NCBI RefSeq assembly: GCF_001995985.1
Contig: NZ_MUFC01000008.1
Coordinates: forward strand, 87,015 to 151,014
Reading direction: 5' to 3'
DNA length: 64,000 nucleotides
Source: Salinivibrio sharmensis
GTDB taxonomy: Bacteria > Pseudomonadota > Gammaproteobacteria > Enterobacterales > Vibrionaceae
Of the stretch, positions 50,528 through 60,999 are shown piece by piece; position 1 is the first letter of the stretch, and each line of letters opens with the position of its first letter. The position numbers and the translations under genes were made by a program. The notes below the pieces were generated by a model, which saw only the letters and a program-made list of their open reading frames with translations, ran no database searches and was not told where the DNA came from.

Positions 50528-51397
50528 ATGTGGCATGCCCTGTCTGTACACCTATCCGAACAACTCGGGATCGATTTCCAAATCACCGAAAAACACGCTC
50601 TCAGTGGTGGCGACATCCATGATGCCTATTGCGTTAGCGATGGCGGTGATCAACGTTTTTTCGTCAAGGTGAACGAGCGTGCCCTACTCCCCGCCTTTGA
50701 AGCCGAAGCAGAAGGGTTGCGTCAACTCGCGATGAGCGGCCATATTCATGTACCTCAGGTGTATTTTGTCGGCCCCGTGAAAGACAGTGCTGTCTTGGTG
50801 CTCAACTACCTGCCCATCAAACCGATAGATGACACGCAGGCTTATTTGTTGGGGCAACACTTAGCGCGTCATCATCGCTGGGGGGAGCAAGCAGAGTACG
50901 GCTTCGATGACGATAATTTCATCGGCACCACGGAGCAGAGAAACTGTTGGCACCGCAAATGGTGTCGTTTTTTTGCTGAACAACGTATTGGTTGGCAATT
51001 GCAATTGGCGGCTGAGCGCTCGCTGCATTTTGGCGACATCGATACCATTACCGAAAATGTTAAAGCCCAACTTGTCGGCCACACGCCCAAGCCTTCCTTG
51101 CTTCACGGGGATCTTTGGTCGGGCAACATGGGGCTGTCGGTCAATGGCCCTGTGGTGTTTGACCCTGCCTGTTATTGGGGCGATCGAGAAACCGATATCG
51201 CCATGACAGAGCTCTTTGGCGGTTTTCCGTCAAGCTTTTACAACGGCTATCAAGCCGAGTGGCCGTTAGATGAGGGTTATCAAAATCGAAAAGACATTTA
51301 CAACCTTTATCACGTGCTTAACCACGTCAACTTATTCGGCGGGCCATACCTCACACAAGCAGAACAATTGCTGACAAAACTCGCACTCACAGTGTAG
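50528..51397 (+). CDS. Fructosamine kinase family protein (YniA-like)
   Basis: 289-aa small-molecule kinase of the fructosamine/ketosamine-3-kinase family. SGGDIHDAYCV (glycine loop), the catalytic HGDLWSGNMG (about residue 193) and the metal-binding FDPACYWGDRETDIAM (about 211) are visible. Members phosphorylate glycated lysines to trigger deglycation. It is upstream of an HxpB-like phosphatase, the same pairing as yniA and yniC in E. coli. Confidence 0.92.
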   Translation: MWHALSVHLSEQLGIDFQITEKHALSGGDIHDAYCVSDGGDQRFFVKVNERALLPAFEAEAEGLRQLAMSGHIHVPQVYFVGPVKDSAVLVLNYLPIKPIDDTQAYLLGQHLARHHRWGEQAEYGFDDDNFIGTTEQRNCWHRKWCRFFAEQRIGWQLQLAAERSLHFGDIDTITENVKAQLVGHTPKPSLLHGDLWSGNMGLSVNGPVVFDPACYWGDRETDIAMTELFGGFPSSFYNGYQAEWPLDEGYQNRKDIYNLYHVLNHVNLFGGPYLTQAEQLLTKLALTV

Positions 51398-51432
51398 GAT
51401 GCGGAGCACACAAACTGAGAGCGAGGTTGGCG

Positions 51433-52086
51433 ATGTTATCTGCCGCAATATTTGATATGGACGGCCTGTTGGTTGACTCAGAGCCGTTTTGGCAACGTGC
51501 ACAAATTGACGTATTGAGCGAGCTGGGTGTTTCCATCAGTTTGCAAGACACACGTGATACCACAGGCGTTCGAATTGACGAGATAGTCAAATACTACGCA
51601 CGCACTCAGCCTTGGCAGGGCCCCTCCAATGCCGACGTACAAGCACGGATCGTCGACCGTGTGGTGGAGTTAGTGAAAGACGAGAAGCCGATGATGCCGG
51701 GCGTTAAAGAAGCCTTAGCGATTTGCCATCAAGCTGGGCTAAAAGTCGGCTTAGCATCGTCATCGCCCCTTACACTTATTCATCCAACCCTCGATGCATT
51801 AGGACTCAGTGAGCAATTTGCCATTGTCGAGTCCGCCGGTGCGCTTAAACACGGTAAGCCTCATCCAGAGGTTTATCTTAACGCCGCCAACGCCTTGGGT
51901 GTGGAGCCCGAGCATTGTGTCGCCTTTGAAGATTCATTTACCGGCCTGCTTGCCGCCAAAGCGGCCTCAATGAAGACCATTGTTGTACCCGCCGCTCACG
52001 AGTGGGAAGATCCCCGTTTTGTGATTGCCGACCAAAAGCTTGCGAGCCTTCGCGCATTTAGCGCAGATAATCTTGAGTCGCTCTAG
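51433..52086 (+). CDS. hxpB: HAD sugar phosphatase, HxpB/YniC-like
   Basis: 217-aa HAD-family phosphatase for hexitol or 2-deoxyglucose phosphates in E. coli. Motif I FDMDGLLVDSEP lies at about residues 7-18, motif II LASSSPL near 110 and the K in KHGKPHPEVYL near 140, then EDSFTGLLAAKAA. I use the ATG at 51433 with GAGCGAGG ahead; a TTG two codons earlier is the alternative. Probably co-transcribed with the kinase gene. Confidence 0.85.
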   Translation: MLSAAIFDMDGLLVDSEPFWQRAQIDVLSELGVSISLQDTRDTTGVRIDEIVKYYARTQPWQGPSNADVQARIVDRVVELVKDEKPMMPGVKEALAICHQAGLKVGLASSSPLTLIHPTLDALGLSEQFAIVESAGALKHGKPHPEVYLNAANALGVEPEHCVAFEDSFTGLLAAKAASMKTIVVPAAHEWEDPRFVIADQKLASLRAFSADNLESL

Positions 52087-52259
52087 CCGTCTACATCATG
52101 ATAGCAACATAAATGGCATTCACCGGCATTGAGGTGGTATGCCATTTGTCGCGACGCAAAGCCCAGTTTGTCGATCATATTCTCCCCTACATTTATCCCG
52201 TTACCATCCTCATCTATACTGATCTTAAGGAAAGAGAATCAAGTGAGAGGTGCATAACC

Positions 52260-52463
52260 ATGGATGATATTACTGACCGGATCGTAAATTGCCCACACTG
52301 TGGTCATCGCTTTGATATCACATTAGATTTAAGTGGCGGCAACCAAGAGTTTTATGAAGATTGTCCAAACTGTTGCAATGCCATTCATTACGATATGCAG
52401 ATTGATGAATCTCATCGAACCATTAACCTGTTTATTGATGCGGATGATGAGCAAATCTTCTAA
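52260..52463 (+). CDS. CPXCG-type cysteine-rich small protein
   Basis: 67-aa protein with two zinc-ribbon knuckles, NCPHCGHRF and DCPNCCNAI, and an acidic C-terminus. The open frame begins at 52113, but the ATG at 52260 (MDDITDRIVNCPHCG) gives the usual family size of about 65. GAGAGG lies 8 bases ahead. Function unknown; conserved in gammaproteobacteria. Confidence 0.85.
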   Translation: MDDITDRIVNCPHCGHRFDITLDLSGGNQEFYEDCPNCCNAIHYDMQIDESHRTINLFIDADDEQIF

Positions 52464-52622
52464 CCGTTAAGCTCACTCCCACTGCTTACCTGCCCTAATA
52501 GGTTTGCATCATCGCGGGTGCGAAATAGATGCCGGCTGCGCTTTATTTCGTCTTCCCCTAGCACGTATAATTGCGCGCGATTCCATTCCCCTTCCGTTCA
52601 ATCACAAATTGTTGAGGCCGAC

Positions 52623-53993
52623 GTGCAGCAATACCATGATGAAGCAAGAGCCATTATTCGGCTCAGTGTGCCTGTTTTTATTGCCCAAATAGCGCAAACC
52701 TCAATGGGGTTTGTCGATACCGTAATGGCAGGTGGCTACAGTGCCACCGATATGGCTGCCGTGGCGGTTGCCTCAAGCATATGGATGCCCGCCATTTTGT
52801 TTGGCATCGGCTTGTTAATGGCGATGGTCCCGGTCATTGCCCAGCTCAACGGGGCTGGCAAAGAAAACCAGATCCCCTTTCAATTTCATCAGGGGGTGCA
52901 TATGGCACTGCTTTTAAGCGTGCCAATTGGGCTCATCTTATATAAAGCCGGTTATATTATTGATTTAATGGATGTCGAAGCGGCGCTCACAGTAAAAACC
53001 ATTGGTTACTTGCATGCGGTGATTTGGGCAGTGCCGGCCTTTTTGCTCTTTCAGGCGATTCGCAACCTGTGCGAAGGGATGTCTTTGACCGTCCCGGCAA
53101 TGGTAATAGGCTTTATCGGCCTAGCCGCCAACGTGCCGCTTAACTGGATGTTCGTCTACGGTAAGCTAGGGGCGCCGGAACTAGGCGGCGTCGGATGTGG
53201 GGTCGCCACAGCGCTGGTGTACTGGCTAATGGCGGGACTGATGGCAGTGTATATCGTGATCAGCAAAAAGCTCAGTGGCCTGCACCTATTCGCCACACTT
53301 TATTCGCCGATCATCAAAGAGCAAATTCGCTTGTTTAAACTCGGCTTCCCCGTGGCGGCGTCACTCTTCTTCGAGGTGACGCTGTTTGCAGCCATTGCTA
53401 TTTTAATCGCTCCACTTGGGCCGATCACCGTGGCCGCGCACCAAGTGGCGATCAACTTCTCCACCATGATCTTTATGTTGCCGATGAGCCTTGGCGTGGC
53501 GGTCAGCATTCGTGTCGGCCACCTATTGGGCAAACGCACCACCGAAGGCGCGGCCAATTCCGCTAAGATCGGGATTTGGCTGGGTGTCAGCACCGCCGTA
53601 GTGACCGCCTTACTCACCGTCTGGCTACGTGACCCAATTATCGCGCTGTATTCTGACAATCCCGACGTCGCCACACTGGCATCATCATTGATGTTATTAG
53701 CCGCTGTCTATCAGATCACCGATGCGATTCAAGTGGTCGCCGCCGGTGCTCTACGAGGCTACAAAGACATGCGCGCCATTTTCCAACGCACCCTGGTCGC
53801 CTATTGGGGGCTAGGTTTACCGCTCGGTTATGTGCTTGGCATGACAGACTGGCTAGTACCGGCCATGGGCGCGCACGGTTTTTGGATTGGCATTATTATC
53901 GGTCTATCCAGTGCCGCTGTGTTGTTGGGCCTACGTTTACGCTGGATGCGTCAGCAGTCCCCCGAGTTCCAACTGGCCATGGCAGAGCGGTAG
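52623..53993 (+). CDS. norM: MATE family multidrug efflux protein NorM
   Basis: Na+- or H+-driven drug exporter with 12 helices, 456 aa. It is close to V. cholerae NorM (SVPVFIAQIAQTSMGFVDT, VYGKLGAPELGGVGCGVAT, QVVAAGALRGYKDM). The open frame begins at 52518, but alignment to NorM places the start at GTG 52623, preceded by TTGAGG; the protein then starts MQQYHDEARAIIRL. Confidence 0.93.
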   Translation: MQQYHDEARAIIRLSVPVFIAQIAQTSMGFVDTVMAGGYSATDMAAVAVASSIWMPAILFGIGLLMAMVPVIAQLNGAGKENQIPFQFHQGVHMALLLSVPIGLILYKAGYIIDLMDVEAALTVKTIGYLHAVIWAVPAFLLFQAIRNLCEGMSLTVPAMVIGFIGLAANVPLNWMFVYGKLGAPELGGVGCGVATALVYWLMAGLMAVYIVISKKLSGLHLFATLYSPIIKEQIRLFKLGFPVAASLFFEVTLFAAIAILIAPLGPITVAAHQVAINFSTMIFMLPMSLGVAVSIRVGHLLGKRTTEGAANSAKIGIWLGVSTAVVTALLTVWLRDPIIALYSDNPDVATLASSLMLLAAVYQITDAIQVVAAGALRGYKDMRAIFQRTLVAYWGLGLPLGYVLGMTDWLVPAMGAHGFWIGIIIGLSSAAVLLGLRLRWMRQQSPEFQLAMAER

Positions 53994-54112
53994 GCAAGTG
54001 CCACAGGCGCGCCTCCGCGCTTAAACTAACATTACACAGAACGATCGCGGGTTGGATCGCTCGCGTAACATCAGGAAGTGAGTATAGAAAAGCAAAGGAC
54101 AAGGGCCAAATC

Positions 54113-55117
54113 ATGCGCCGATTACAAACCGCAATACTCGTGATATCGTTAGCAGGATTAGCTGGATGCCAATCAGACGATCCGGCCAAAGATATGATGG
54201 CCGACTATTACCAACGACTTGGCAATGTGTTGGATGCGCCAACCCCCGATTTCACCTCCCCCGAGCTGCCGACATTGCCACGTAAACGTGACCTTGTTCA
54301 GCCGCTTGATGAACTGCGAATGGGCGTGCTCGATGCCTATGAACTTCGCCAGTGTGGCTTGTTCAACCTTATTGCAGAGCGTAATTCATCCTTAGGTAAA
54401 GTCGCCGATCGCTTTCGGCAGCTCGACTATGAGCTCCATTTTATCGAGACTGCTGAGCAATGTTTACCGCAGGTAAAGGATCCGAGCATTCAAGCTGAAC
54501 TGGAAAAGGCGCTCGCGCTCAAACGCCAGCAGCGCGATAAAGTTATTTGGAATACCTTGATTGATAGTGATGCTTGGCGCGCACAGCTCAGCTTACCGGC
54601 CTTTACGCTTCCCATCGAGCTTCCTGCACACAGCAATGCGGTCAACACCATTGAGCAATTTAGCCAATTAATACCTTCAACCCAAGCGCCTTCCGAGCCT
54701 GTTACGGCCTGGCAAGAAAGCATCGAAAAGCAGCCAATTTTAGGCGATTTGTTTGTGAGCTTGAGTTATCACACCGCGTGGCTGAACCAAACCAGTGAAC
54801 TGATTGCCAACCATCAACAGAAAGTGCGTTGCGGCGGTAACTTTGATACCACCCGTTTAAAACGCCTGCAGACTGTCTTTTATAAGTTTTACGTGGGTGA
54901 TGTGCAGCCGTATCTTGCTCGGGTAGATGGGCTTTATCGCGATCTTGCCCCGGCTCTTTCGCGACTTGCGACATTAAACACGCCTGACGCATTTAACGAC
55001 TACAAAAACGCCTACTGGAAGGGAGACGCTTATCAGGCCTACAAAGCGGCAATTAAGCATCATGCCAATGTCTGGCAGCAATTGTTCCAACGTTGCGAGG
55101 TCAAGCTAGGGCAATAA
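54113..55117 (+). CDS. DUF3080 family lipoprotein, function unknown
   Basis: 334 aa. The open frame runs back into norM, but the ATG at 54113 yields a lipoprotein signal peptide, MRRLQTAILVISLAGLAGCQ, with lipobox LAGC and the lipidated Cys at 19. AAGGGCC precedes it. The mature part is mostly helical with no catalytic motif. It follows norM by 119 bases. Likely membrane-anchored in the periplasm. Confidence 0.82.
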   Translation: MRRLQTAILVISLAGLAGCQSDDPAKDMMADYYQRLGNVLDAPTPDFTSPELPTLPRKRDLVQPLDELRMGVLDAYELRQCGLFNLIAERNSSLGKVADRFRQLDYELHFIETAEQCLPQVKDPSIQAELEKALALKRQQRDKVIWNTLIDSDAWRAQLSLPAFTLPIELPAHSNAVNTIEQFSQLIPSTQAPSEPVTAWQESIEKQPILGDLFVSLSYHTAWLNQTSELIANHQQKVRCGGNFDTTRLKRLQTVFYKFYVGDVQPYLARVDGLYRDLAPALSRLATLNTPDAFNDYKNAYWKGDAYQAYKAAIKHHANVWQQLFQRCEVKLGQ

Positions 55118-55242
55118 CGCCCAAAAATCAGCGAGTCACCATTAAAACACTCACTAACGCATGGCAGGTAGTGAAAACATCGCCATATTGACGATCAAAT
55201 CGCCAAACAGTCGTTTCTACGCAAAAATATAGGCTTAAGCGC

Positions 55243-55271
55243 TTGCGTGACACAGATGAACTCGCTACTAT
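55243..55271 (+). promoter_or_regulatory. Candidate promoter of the tRNA-Val cluster
   Basis: TTGCGT, 17 bases, TACTAT, followed by a CCCGC segment that could act as a GC-rich discriminator. It lies 22 bases upstream of the first tRNA. Confidence 0.55.
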
Positions 55272-55293
55272 TCATCCCGCTTTCAAGCACTGT

Positions 55294-55370
55294 GCGTCCG
55301 TAGCTCAGCTGGTTAGAGTACCGCCTTGACATGGCGGGGGTCGGTGGTTCGAGTCCACTCGGACGCACCA
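55294..55370 (+). tRNA. tRNA-Val (GAC), copy 1
   Basis: 77 bases with encoded CCA. Acceptor GCGTCCG/CGGACGC, anticodon stem CCGCC/GGCGG with loop TTGACAT (anticodon GAC), and TTCGAGT T-loop. Confidence 0.97.
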
Positions 55371-55393
55371 CTTTGCTTGAAACGAAAAATTAT

Positions 55394-55470
55394 GCGTCTG
55401 TAACTCAGTTGGTTAGAGTGTCACCTTGACATGGTGGAAGTCGGTGGTTCGAGTCCACTCAGACGCACCA
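55394..55470 (+). tRNA. tRNA-Val (GAC), copy 2, divergent
   Basis: 77 bases with CCA and the same anticodon loop TTGACAT. It differs from copies 1 and 3 in all three of the acceptor, D and anticodon stems: acceptor GCGTCTG/CAGACGC, D stem ACTC/GAGT, anticodon stem TCACC/GGTGG, variable loop AAGTC. Most changes keep pairing, so it may be functional. Confidence 0.92.
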
Positions 55471-55483
55471 CATTTTGAAATTC

Positions 55484-55560
55484 GCGTCCGTAGCTCAGTT
55501 GGTTAGAGTACCGCCTTGACATGGCGGGGGTCGGCAGTTCGAGTCTGCCCGGACGCACCA
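55484..55560 (+). tRNA. tRNA-Val (GAC), copy 3
   Basis: 77 bases with CCA. Matches copy 1 except in the T arm, which reads CGGCAG/CTGCCC, and one D-loop base. Confidence 0.97.
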
Positions 55561-55569
55561 TTTCCAGAG

Positions 55570-55596
55570 AGCCTGCTGTTTAGCAGGCTTTTTTGT
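55570..55596 (+). terminator. Terminator of the tRNA-Val cluster
   Basis: AGCCTGCT - GTTT - AGCAGGCT followed by TTTTTTG. Confidence 0.88.
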
Positions 55597-55729
55597 TTTC
55601 CGCGAATACAGCTACCTGTTCTTTAAAGCAAGATAGGCTCACGCCACGTCAGTAAACGATGCCACCAGTATCATGAAATAAAGCGAGGCAGGCACAAATA
55701 CCCGCCCCATTGATTCATGCTTGTTCGTT

Positions 55730-56554
55730 TTACGCTACGGCGCTATCCGCTGCTAACACAAACTTTTCAATCGCTTTGGCCACACCGTGCTCATCATTGC
55801 TCTCGGTAATGTAATCCGCGATTTGCTTGGTTGCTTCCATCGCATTCGCCATCGCAATGCCAAGGCCCGCGTATTCCAACATCGCGTGATCGTTTTCAGC
55901 ATCGCCCATGCAAATCACTTCACCGGGTTGAATACCTAGATGCGCTGCAATGGCGGCCACCCCCGCCCCTTTATTGCTCGCAGGATTTAAAAACTCGAGG
56001 AAGAAAGGCGCACTTTGCACTACCGTAAATTCCTCCCGTAGCGCGGATGGTAACGCACTGATCACTTCGTTTAACTTGCTTGGCTCTGCCACCATCAACA
56101 CTTTGATAATCGGATGATCATCGCTTAGGGTCTCGAAATCCATCACGGTAATATCTAGGCCGTTGATCTTGCCCTCAATCTCGGTATACGGATTCTGTGC
56201 TGGTGTAATCAAACCATGCTCAGTACTAAACGCGTGCACGGAGGCACCCAGAGCCTCAGCGTGCCGAGCCAGCGCTTTCGCGGCTTTGCCGTCTAGCCCT
56301 TTTTGCAAGATCACCTCATCGGTCCCCACGTTTTTCACCATCGAGCCATTGTAATAAAGCACAAAGTCTTGATCCGACCCGATTCCCAATTCATCTAGCT
56401 TAGGCTGCATGCCCTCAAGCGGCCGACCGGACGCCAATACCACAGCCACACCTTTCTCACGCGCGCGGGCAATGGCTTGCTTATTCTCAGCAGATATTGC
56501 TTTCTCGCTGTTTAACAAGGTGCCGTCCATATCTAGGGCGATTAATTTGTACAT
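55730..56554 (-). CDS. yidA: Cof-type HAD sugar-phosphatase YidA-like
   Basis: 274-aa HAD-IIB phosphatase (YidA dephosphorylates several sugar phosphates). Motif I is LDMDGTLLNSEK at residues 7-18, the GRP motif LASGRPLEGM near 41, and motif IV GDAENDHAMLEYAG near 216. It aligns well with E. coli YidA, which is 270 aa. Alone between the tRNA cluster and the NYN gene. Confidence 0.88.
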   Translation of the reverse strand: MYKLIALDMDGTLLNSEKAISAENKQAIARAREKGVAVVLASGRPLEGMQPKLDELGIGSDQDFVLYYNGSMVKNVGTDEVILQKGLDGKAAKALARHAEALGASVHAFSTEHGLITPAQNPYTEIEGKINGLDITVMDFETLSDDHPIIKVLMVAEPSKLNEVISALPSALREEFTVVQSAPFFLEFLNPASNKGAGVAAIAAHLGIQPGEVICMGDAENDHAMLEYAGLGIAMANAMEATKQIADYITESNDEHGVAKAIEKFVLAADSAVA

Positions 56555-56621
56555 CGTTTACTCACTTCAACATCAAAATAAAATCAGAAACTGTCCCAGA
56601 ACCGCAAAATAAATGCCATGC

Positions 56622-57095
56622 CTACAACAACATATCGTCTTCAATCGCAATAAAACGATCGACACTGTTCACCAAGGAATTAGCCGTTAGGGAAGGCACA
56701 CCAAGCACCACCGCTTCAGTGTGATAGCGCAAGCGGATTTTGTTCATCAGCAAATCAAAATCTCCGTCGCCGGATAACAGCACCACGGTATCAACCTCGG
56801 GCGCGGTTTCCATCACATCAATGGCAATCCCTACATCCCAATCGCCTTTGGTACTGCCATCGGCGCGTTGAATATAAGGTTTGAGCTTGACGGTAAAGCC
56901 AATGTGGCGCAGGGCATCTTGAAATTTGATTTGCTGATCGTCATCGCGGCGAATGGCGTAGGCATACGCGATTACCACCTCCCCCATATCATTGAGGGTT
57001 TGCCACAACTGGCGATAGTTAAATTGACGCCCGTAGGCTTGGCGTGTGGTGTAGTAGATATTTTGAACGTCGACAAAAACCGCGATTTTTTTCAA
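56622..57095 (-). CDS. NYN domain (LabA/DUF88-type) protein
   Basis: 157-aa soluble protein with a PIN-like NYN fold. Conserved acidic residues lie in VFVDVQNIYYTTRQ (Asp9), WDVGIAIDVMETA and LLSGDGDFDLLMNK. This fold often carries metal-dependent RNase activity; whether this protein does is untested. It lies upstream of yidA on the same strand with 67 bases between. Confidence 0.85.
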   Translation of the reverse strand: MKKIAVFVDVQNIYYTTRQAYGRQFNYRQLWQTLNDMGEVVIAYAYAIRRDDDQQIKFQDALRHIGFTVKLKPYIQRADGSTKGDWDVGIAIDVMETAPEVDTVVLLSGDGDFDLLMNKIRLRYHTEAVVLGVPSLTANSLVNSVDRFIAIEDDMLL

Positions 57096-57190
57096 GTCAG
57101 GCTCACAGTCGGTGGGAGAATTGAAGTCAGAGAGGATACCACATCACGCAACCGTGAAGATAATGTCAGCGTGGCCGCATCTAGCACAAA

Positions 57191-57216
57191 CAAAAAAGCC
57201 GCTGATAACAGCGGCT
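57191..57216 (-). terminator. Intrinsic terminator after fhs
   Basis: On the minus strand AGCCGCTG - TTAT - CAGCGGCT continues into TTTTTTGTTTG. Next to it is a 12-bp palindrome CTCTCGCGAGAG (57215-57226). Confidence 0.85.
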
Positions 57217-57235
57217 CTCGCGAGAGTTAGTATCA

Positions 57236-58984
57236 TTAACTCAACCCAACAATATTACCCTCACCATCGAGGTCAAGGTTCATAAACGCTGGTTTTTCCG
57301 GTAGACCGGGCATGGTCATCACGTTGCCGCATAAGGCATAGACAAATCCGGCACCCGCGCATAATTTCAACTCGCGGATCGGTACATCAAAGCCTTTGGG
57401 AGCGCCTTTTATCGCACCATCGGTTGAAATAGACAGTGGCGTTTTCGCCAAACAGACCGCCAAACCGTCATACCCTTGTGCTTTAAATTGTTGCAGTTGC
57501 TGTTTCGCGGTCTCACTTAACGTCACGCTTCCCGCGCCATAACCGACTTCCGCAACCGCCATTAGTTTTTCTTCCAAGCTTTGATGAGCACGATACAAGG
57601 GCGAGAATGATGCATCGGTTTCGCATTGCGCGACCACTTGCTCCGCCAGTTCACGCGTACCCTCGCCACCTTGGGCAAAGCCTTCACTGATCGCTACCCG
57701 CACCTTGTTGGGCAGCGCTTCAATCATCGCCTTGAGTGTCGCAAGCTCAGCATCACTGTCTTGTGGAAAGCGATTAATCGCCACCACCGCCGGCACACCA
57801 TATTGAGTCACATTATTGATATGCCATTTGAGGTTTTCAAACCCAGCGACTAATGCCTCATTGTCATCCGCAAAAAGTGCGTCGGGCATAGGCTGACCCG
57901 GCTGTAAATTATAGTGACCCGAATTGGCTTTAAGGCCGCGCAATGTCGCCACAATCACCGCACAGTCTGGTGCTTTACCGGATGCTTGCGCTTTGATGTT
58001 GCAGGCTTTTTCAAACCCCATGTCCGAGCCAAAGCCACCTTCGGTGACGGTATAATCACCTAGCTTAAGCGCAATGTTATCGGCGATAATCGACGAATTA
58101 CCATGGGCAATATTGGCAAACGGACCGGCGTGAATCAGTGTCGGCACACCTTCTAGGGTTTGCATCAAGGTGGGTTCAATCGCTTCTTTCATACTGACCG
58201 CCATCGCGCCAGCTACTTGTAAATCTTCGGTGGTGATCGGCTCACCGGTATGGCTATAAGCCAACACTATGCGGCCGATGCGCTGACGCAGATCGCGAAG
58301 ATCGCTCGCCAACGCCAGAATCGCCATTAGCTCAGAGGCGGCCGAGATATCAAATCCGCCCTCGCGCTCGTAGCCGTTGATGGTTTTGCCCGGCTCGTTT
58401 TTACCTACAGTTACCATACGCAAGGCGCGATCGTTGTGATCCATCACCCGCTTCCACACCACGCGATTTGGGTCAATTTTTAACGCTTTTAAGCCACTAC
58501 GCGCCTCAAAATCATCGTAGCCTAGACGTTGCTCGTGATAAATTCGCGCATCAATGGCCGCAGCAGCCAAGTTGTGCGCCGCGGTCACCGCATGAATATC
58601 TCCCGTCAGGTGGAGGTTTAACTCCTCCATCGGAGCCACTTGCGAATAACCGCCCCCTGCCGCGCCGCCTTTCACACCAAATACGGGCCCCATCGAAGGC
58701 TGACGAATACACGCCGTCACAGAATGATTCAGCTTCGCCAAGCCTTGCGCCAAACCAATGGTGGTGACGGTTTTGCCTTCACCCAAGGGCGTGGGAGTGA
58801 TGGCGGTGACCAGGACTAACTTTCCCGTTCGCTTCGGCGCAAGACGCTTTAAACAATCGAGAGAGATTTTGGCTTTATAGCTACCTTGCGTTTTAAACTC
58901 TGAGTCAAGGAGGCCAGCTTGCTTGGCAATGATGGAAATGGGGGCGAGTGTGGTGTTACGGCAGATCTCGACATCAGACAGCAT
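57236..58984 (-). CDS. fhs: Formate-tetrahydrofolate ligase
   Basis: Makes 10-formyl-THF from formate, THF and ATP. The 582-aa protein carries the P-loop [19 protein letters not shown] near residue 66, [20 protein letters not shown] near 94, and [17 protein letters not shown]. It is slightly longer than the clostridial enzyme. Its presence gives a route for formate assimilation into purines and methionine. Preceded by GAGAGGATTTA. Confidence 0.96.
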   Translation of the reverse strand: MLSDVEICRNTTLAPISIIAKQAGLLDSEFKTQGSYKAKISLDCLKRLAPKRTGKLVLVTAITPTPLGEGKTVTTIGLAQGLAKLNHSVTACIRQPSMGPVFGVKGGAAGGGYSQVAPMEELNLHLTGDIHAVTAAHNLAAAAIDARIYHEQRLGYDDFEARSGLKALKIDPNRVVWKRVMDHNDRALRMVTVGKNEPGKTINGYEREGGFDISAASELMAILALASDLRDLRQRIGRIVLAYSHTGEPITTEDLQVAGAMAVSMKEAIEPTLMQTLEGVPTLIHAGPFANIAHGNSSIIADNIALKLGDYTVTEGGFGSDMGFEKACNIKAQASGKAPDCAVIVATLRGLKANSGHYNLQPGQPMPDALFADDNEALVAGFENLKWHINNVTQYGVPAVVAINRFPQDSDAELATLKAMIEALPNKVRVAISEGFAQGGEGTRELAEQVVAQCETDASFSPLYRAHQSLEEKLMAVAEVGYGAGSVTLSETAKQQLQQFKAQGYDGLAVCLAKTPLSISTDGAIKGAPKGFDVPIRELKLCAGAGFVYALCGNVMTMPGLPEKPAFMNLDLDGEGNIVGLS

Positions 58985-59065
58985 TAAATCCTCTCAATAG
59001 CGCACAAGACAATTAAGCAAACGTTTGCGTGAGCATGATACCGCTAAAATAACCATTGTAAAGCG

Positions 59066-59092
59066 AAAGGACGCTTACGGTAAGCGTCCTTT
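59066..59092 (-). terminator. Hairpin between fhs and the chemoreceptor gene
   Basis: AAAGGACGCTTAC - G - GTAAGCGTCCTTT, 13-bp arms around one base (about 11 pairs in practice). On the minus strand it lies 56 bases after the chemoreceptor stop and is followed by TTTCG; A and T tracts suit either direction. Confidence 0.75.
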
Positions 59093-59148
59093 TAACGTTT
59101 TTATCCTGTCACGCACCTACGCGCGCTTTGGAGTGAGTTAAGCGTTAT

Positions 59149-60828
59149 TTACGCGACTTTAAATTGCCCGACCAAGGTATCGAGATCTTGGCCGAGCGAA
59201 CTAAGTTCTTCCGCCGCGTGTGACGACGTCTCGCTCGCGTTTAGTAAGCTGGCGACAATGTCGCGTATTGATATTAGGTTACGGTGAATATCTTCCGTCA
59301 CAGTGGTTTGCTCTGATGCTGCACTGGCAATTTGCGAGGTCATATCGTTTACTTGCGAGAACGCCGCACTCACCGAGGTGATTCGCTCGCCAATTTCTGA
59401 TGAGATCGTTGCCATGTTTTGGCACTCTTGATCACTGTCGGCTATGGTTTTGACCGCACTATCCACATGCACATGCAGGCCATCGAGCATGTCACGGATC
59501 TCATGAGTGCTGGTTTGGGTGCGACTGGCCAAGGTGCGCACTTCATCAGCCACTACCGCAAAGCCTCTCCCCTGCTCACCCGCTCGGGCCGCTTCAATCG
59601 CCGCGTTTAGCGCCAGCAGATTAGTTTGCTCGGCAATTTCACCAATCACAGACAGTACCGAGGTGATCTTGTCCGACTGGGCTTTAAGCTGGTCCACCTG
59701 CCCGCTCGACTCACCCATTTTCGCGACCAAACGTTCAACCGACGAGATAGATTCATGCACTTGGGTTTGTGCATTCTGGGCGTCTTGGGTGGCAGACGTA
59801 GCGGCATCAGCAACCTGAGTAGTGTTCTGTGCCACTTCCTGCGCAGCAGAGCTCATTTCTGTTACCGCGGTCACCACTTGCTCGGTCTCGTTATCATGGG
59901 TTTGTAGTTTTTGCGCTACCGCAGATGTTTGCTGAGCCATATCACTGGCGGTGCTGTTTACTTGGGCCGTCACTTGCGCCACGCGCTGAATGGTCTGCTG
60001 CAGCTTCTCAACAAAACGATTAAACGCATGACCAAGTTGGGCAATTTCATCATGCCCGTGCACATGCAAGCGCTGGGTGAGATCGCCCTCGCCACTGGCG
60101 ATATCATTAAGCTTATCGAGCATGTTTTTCACCGGCTCGCCAATACGCTGCGCAAACCAACTCACTAATAAGCCGGTAATCACTATCGTACCTAGCCCAA
60201 GCAAGGTTAAACGGAAAATTTGCGCATCCAGGGTTTGCTCTGCGTCGGTGCGATAGGCTACGACCTCTTGCTCAATGTCATCGGTGTAGGCACCTGTGCC
60301 TAACAGCCATTGACCGTTATTCACCATTACCGCATAGCCGATTTTATCAATCAGCTGGTCGGTGCCAGGCTTTTCGAACATAAAATTGAAAAAGCCATCA
60401 CCCCGCTGTGCGGCATCGAGCAATCCTTTTATCACCTTATTCCCTTTCGGATCGGTAAAATCAATCAGGTTTTTCCCTTCAAGCGCAGGCTTAACAGGGT
60501 GAAACACATTGATCCCCTGTTTGTTGTAGATAAAAAAGTAACCCGCGTCACCAAACTGCACATCAGTAAGCGCCGTTTTCAGCGCCGCCAGACGTGCCTC
60601 ACTGGTACCGGGATTGATGCGTTCTACAATGTTCTCGGCCACCTGAGTCACTTCTTCGAGTTGTTTTTTACGCTCGTTGACTAATTTTTCCCGAAACGTG
60701 GCAATGCTCTCTTCTATTAGTGTCCGCTCGTTATGTGCCGTGATCGCACTCAAAATCAATATCGAGGCAATAAGCGGCACAATGGCAAGCAGCAGTATTT
60801 TTGTTTTAAACATCAGCTTCATTAGCAT
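59149..60828 (-). CDS. Methyl-accepting chemotaxis protein with Cache sensor
   Basis: 559-aa transmembrane chemoreceptor. First helix at about residues 9-30; periplasmic single Cache (sCache_2) domain with [18 protein letters not shown] near 97; second helix near 205-225; HAMP domain with [15 protein letters not shown]; signalling tip [20 protein letters not shown]. Its ligand is unknown; sCache_2 receptors often sense small organic acids. No C-terminal CheR-tethering pentapeptide is seen. ATGs at 60828, 60822 and 60813 are all possible starts. Confidence 0.92.
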   Translation of the reverse strand: MLMKLMFKTKILLLAIVPLIASILILSAITAHNERTLIEESIATFREKLVNERKKQLEEVTQVAENIVERINPGTSEARLAALKTALTDVQFGDAGYFFIYNKQGINVFHPVKPALEGKNLIDFTDPKGNKVIKGLLDAAQRGDGFFNFMFEKPGTDQLIDKIGYAVMVNNGQWLLGTGAYTDDIEQEVVAYRTDAEQTLDAQIFRLTLLGLGTIVITGLLVSWFAQRIGEPVKNMLDKLNDIASGEGDLTQRLHVHGHDEIAQLGHAFNRFVEKLQQTIQRVAQVTAQVNSTASDMAQQTSAVAQKLQTHDNETEQVVTAVTEMSSAAQEVAQNTTQVADAATSATQDAQNAQTQVHESISSVERLVAKMGESSGQVDQLKAQSDKITSVLSVIGEIAEQTNLLALNAAIEAARAGEQGRGFAVVADEVRTLASRTQTSTHEIRDMLDGLHVHVDSAVKTIADSDQECQNMATISSEIGERITSVSAAFSQVNDMTSQIASAASEQTTVTEDIHRNLISIRDIVASLLNASETSSHAAEELSSLGQDLDTLVGQFKVA

Positions 60829-60999
60829 TTACCCTACAGACTAATTTTGTAAGCAAATGCTACTACTTAGCTAGACAGTCAAAAATATAAACCGCTGTTT
60901 TCTTTGATCTAAACGCAATTGAGTCACCGAAGCTGTGACAAGGGTTGGAATGTCATGTAAATGGAAAGGCTTTTGTCATATCGTGGTGTGGATTTGGCT

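Noticed and set aside
57215-57226. 12-bp palindrome CTCTCGCGAGAG near the fhs terminator
   Set aside because: It lies just past the fhs stop and partly overlaps the terminator; no gene start is near to make it an operator.
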